A DNA stretch of 64,000 bases from Pannonibacter anstelovis (lineage in GTDB: Bacteria > Pseudomonadota > Alphaproteobacteria > Rhizobiales > Stappiaceae), in the NCBI RefSeq assembly GCF_036881715.1, contig NZ_JBAKBF010000001.1, forward strand, positions 186,001 through 250,000, in the 5' to 3' direction. The notes beneath the pieces are model-generated. The model was not told the origin of the DNA. It searched no databases and worked only from the letters and a program-made list of their open reading frames with translations. Shown piece by piece: positions 63,435-64,000 of the stretch. Within the stretch, counting starts at the first letter, position 1. The number at the start of each line of letters is the position of its first letter. The position numbers and the translations under genes are program-made.

Positions 63435-63574
63435 GATCCGTTTCAACTTTTTCGCAGCGGCGTTGCCCCTACGTAGGTTCGTGAAGGGCACTCTGTCAAA
63501 CTCCACCCGGAAGATGCCGTTATTTCAGTGGGGGAAGGGCTCTTTTTCTGGAGGGCGCTTGCCCAAATCATCTA

Positions 63575-63595
63575 TTGACCGAACCGTTCAGTCAA
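63575..63595. promoter_or_regulatory. TetR-type operator palindrome
   Basis: TTGACCGAAC-C-GTTCAGTCAA is a 21-bp inverted repeat with one mismatch in ten. It lies between the divergent tetR and emrA genes, about 8 to 45 bases before the possible emrA starts. TTGAC may also act as a -35 element, so binding would block transcription. Confidence 0.75.
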
Positions 63596-63638
63596 ACTAT
63601 TTATGTGCGAAAGGCATACAACGAAGGCTCCCCCCGCC

Positions 63639-64000
63639 GTGACCACCACTGCCACACGTCTCAAGACAGAAACACAATCCCCCGCTTCCGGTACCCCCAC
63701 CGGCGGTGGAGAGGAACGCCGCGCGGCTGCACCCGCGGCGGATGGCAGCGGGTCTCCCGCTGGCAACCCGGTAGCACCATCCCCCACCCGTGCCCGGAAT
63801 GCCCAGGGAGACCCGCAGCCTGCCTCCGGACAAGAGGCAAGAGAGGGCGGCACTACGGCGAAGAAAAAGGGCAAGGCGGGCAAGGTTCTGCGCGCCATCC
63901 TCCTGGTGGCCATCGCAGCAGGAGCCTATGAGGGCTACGCCTGGTGGACGCACGGCCGCTTCATGGCATCAACGGATGATGCCTATGTCTCTGCCGACAT
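63639..64000 (+). CDS. EmrA/HlyD-family membrane fusion protein, 5' part only
   Basis: The gene starts at GTG 63639 or at an in-frame ATG 63603 and runs off the right edge. About 75 hydrophilic residues rich in Ala/Pro/Gly/Thr precede a single membrane anchor (VLRAILLVAIAAGAYEGYAW) and the EmrA hallmark STDDAYVSAD. The long disordered N-terminus is unusual compared with E. coli EmrA. It should work with an EmrB-type MFS pump beyond the window, controlled by the divergent TetR. Confidence 0.88.
   Translation, partial: MTTTATRLKTETQSPASGTPTGGGEERRAAAPAADGSGSPAGNPVAPSPTRARNAQGDPQPASGQEAREGGTTAKKKGKAGKVLRAILLVAIAAGAYEGYAWWTHGRFMASTDDAYVSAD

Overview
The window is GC-rich, almost fully coding chromosomal DNA from an alphaproteobacterium. 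It most resembles the Hyphomicrobiales (Rhizobiales), possibly a Stappiaceae-like genus. This placement is inferred from gene order and protein families: pncC/ispF/ispD next to dusB-ntrB-ntrC, ntrY-ntrX-trkA-dat-hfq-hflX, purM-purN next to perM-hdaA-ppk-ppx, rlpA-dac-tmk-holB-metG-tatD-MBL, an IalB-family protein and HspQ. I see no insertion sequence, integrase, prophage or CRISPR array.

Layout. 0-1.6 kb: pncC (cut by the window edge), ispF and ispD on the minus strand. 1.8-5.4 kb: dusB-ntrB-ntrC. 5.5-10.4 kb: an opposite-strand three-gene ABC-2 export operon (HlyD adaptor, fused ATPase/permease, permease) lying between ntrBC and ntrYX. 10.7-18.6 kb: ntrY, ntrX, trkA, an aminotransferase, hfq, hflX. 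18.8-24.0 kb: an MFS transporter, aspS and an MsbA-like ABC exporter. 24.1-27.6 kb: two related exported proteins of unknown function. 27.9-28.9 kb: a cobalamin riboswitch followed by a lone CbiM-type permease. 28.9-30.4 kb: a minus-strand operon of four small genes with nitrile-hydratase-type (NHLP/proteusin) leader peptides and divergent C-terminal cores. 30.7-39.7 kb: amidase, purN/purM, AI-2E-type permease, hdaA, ppk, ppx. 39.7-45.3 kb: an FrnE-like oxidoreductase and an operon of an oligopeptide-binding protein, a degenerate adenylate-forming enzyme and a degenerate PleD-like protein. 45.5-53.2 kb: ialB, hspQ, an HpcH/HpaI lyase, an LpxL-type acyltransferase, an AEC carrier, an ABC-F protein, ndk, a GNAT acetyltransferase. 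53.2-55 kb: an MFS remnant, tRNA-Ser(UGA) and a gene-poor stretch. 55-62.8 kb: rlpA, a D,D-carboxypeptidase-like protein, tmk, holB, metG, tatD and an MBL hydrolase. 62.8-64 kb: a tetR-emrA divergent pair with a clear palindromic operator; emrA runs off the window.

The most interesting locus is the RiPP-precursor operon at 28.9-30.4 kb. Its four paralogues share a leader ending in Gly-Gly and then diverge. Every core has exactly one cysteine, and three of the four have it at position +5 after Gly-Gly. No maturation enzyme or dedicated exporter is encoded beside it. The second is the 40.5-45.3 kb operon, in which an apparently dead adenylation enzyme and an apparently dead receiver/GGDEF protein follow a peptide-binding protein. 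Other points of interest are a penicillin-binding-type carboxypeptidase with altered SxN and KTG motifs, ispD and ispF in the same frame separated by one stop codon, and the export operon that splits ntrBC from ntrYX.
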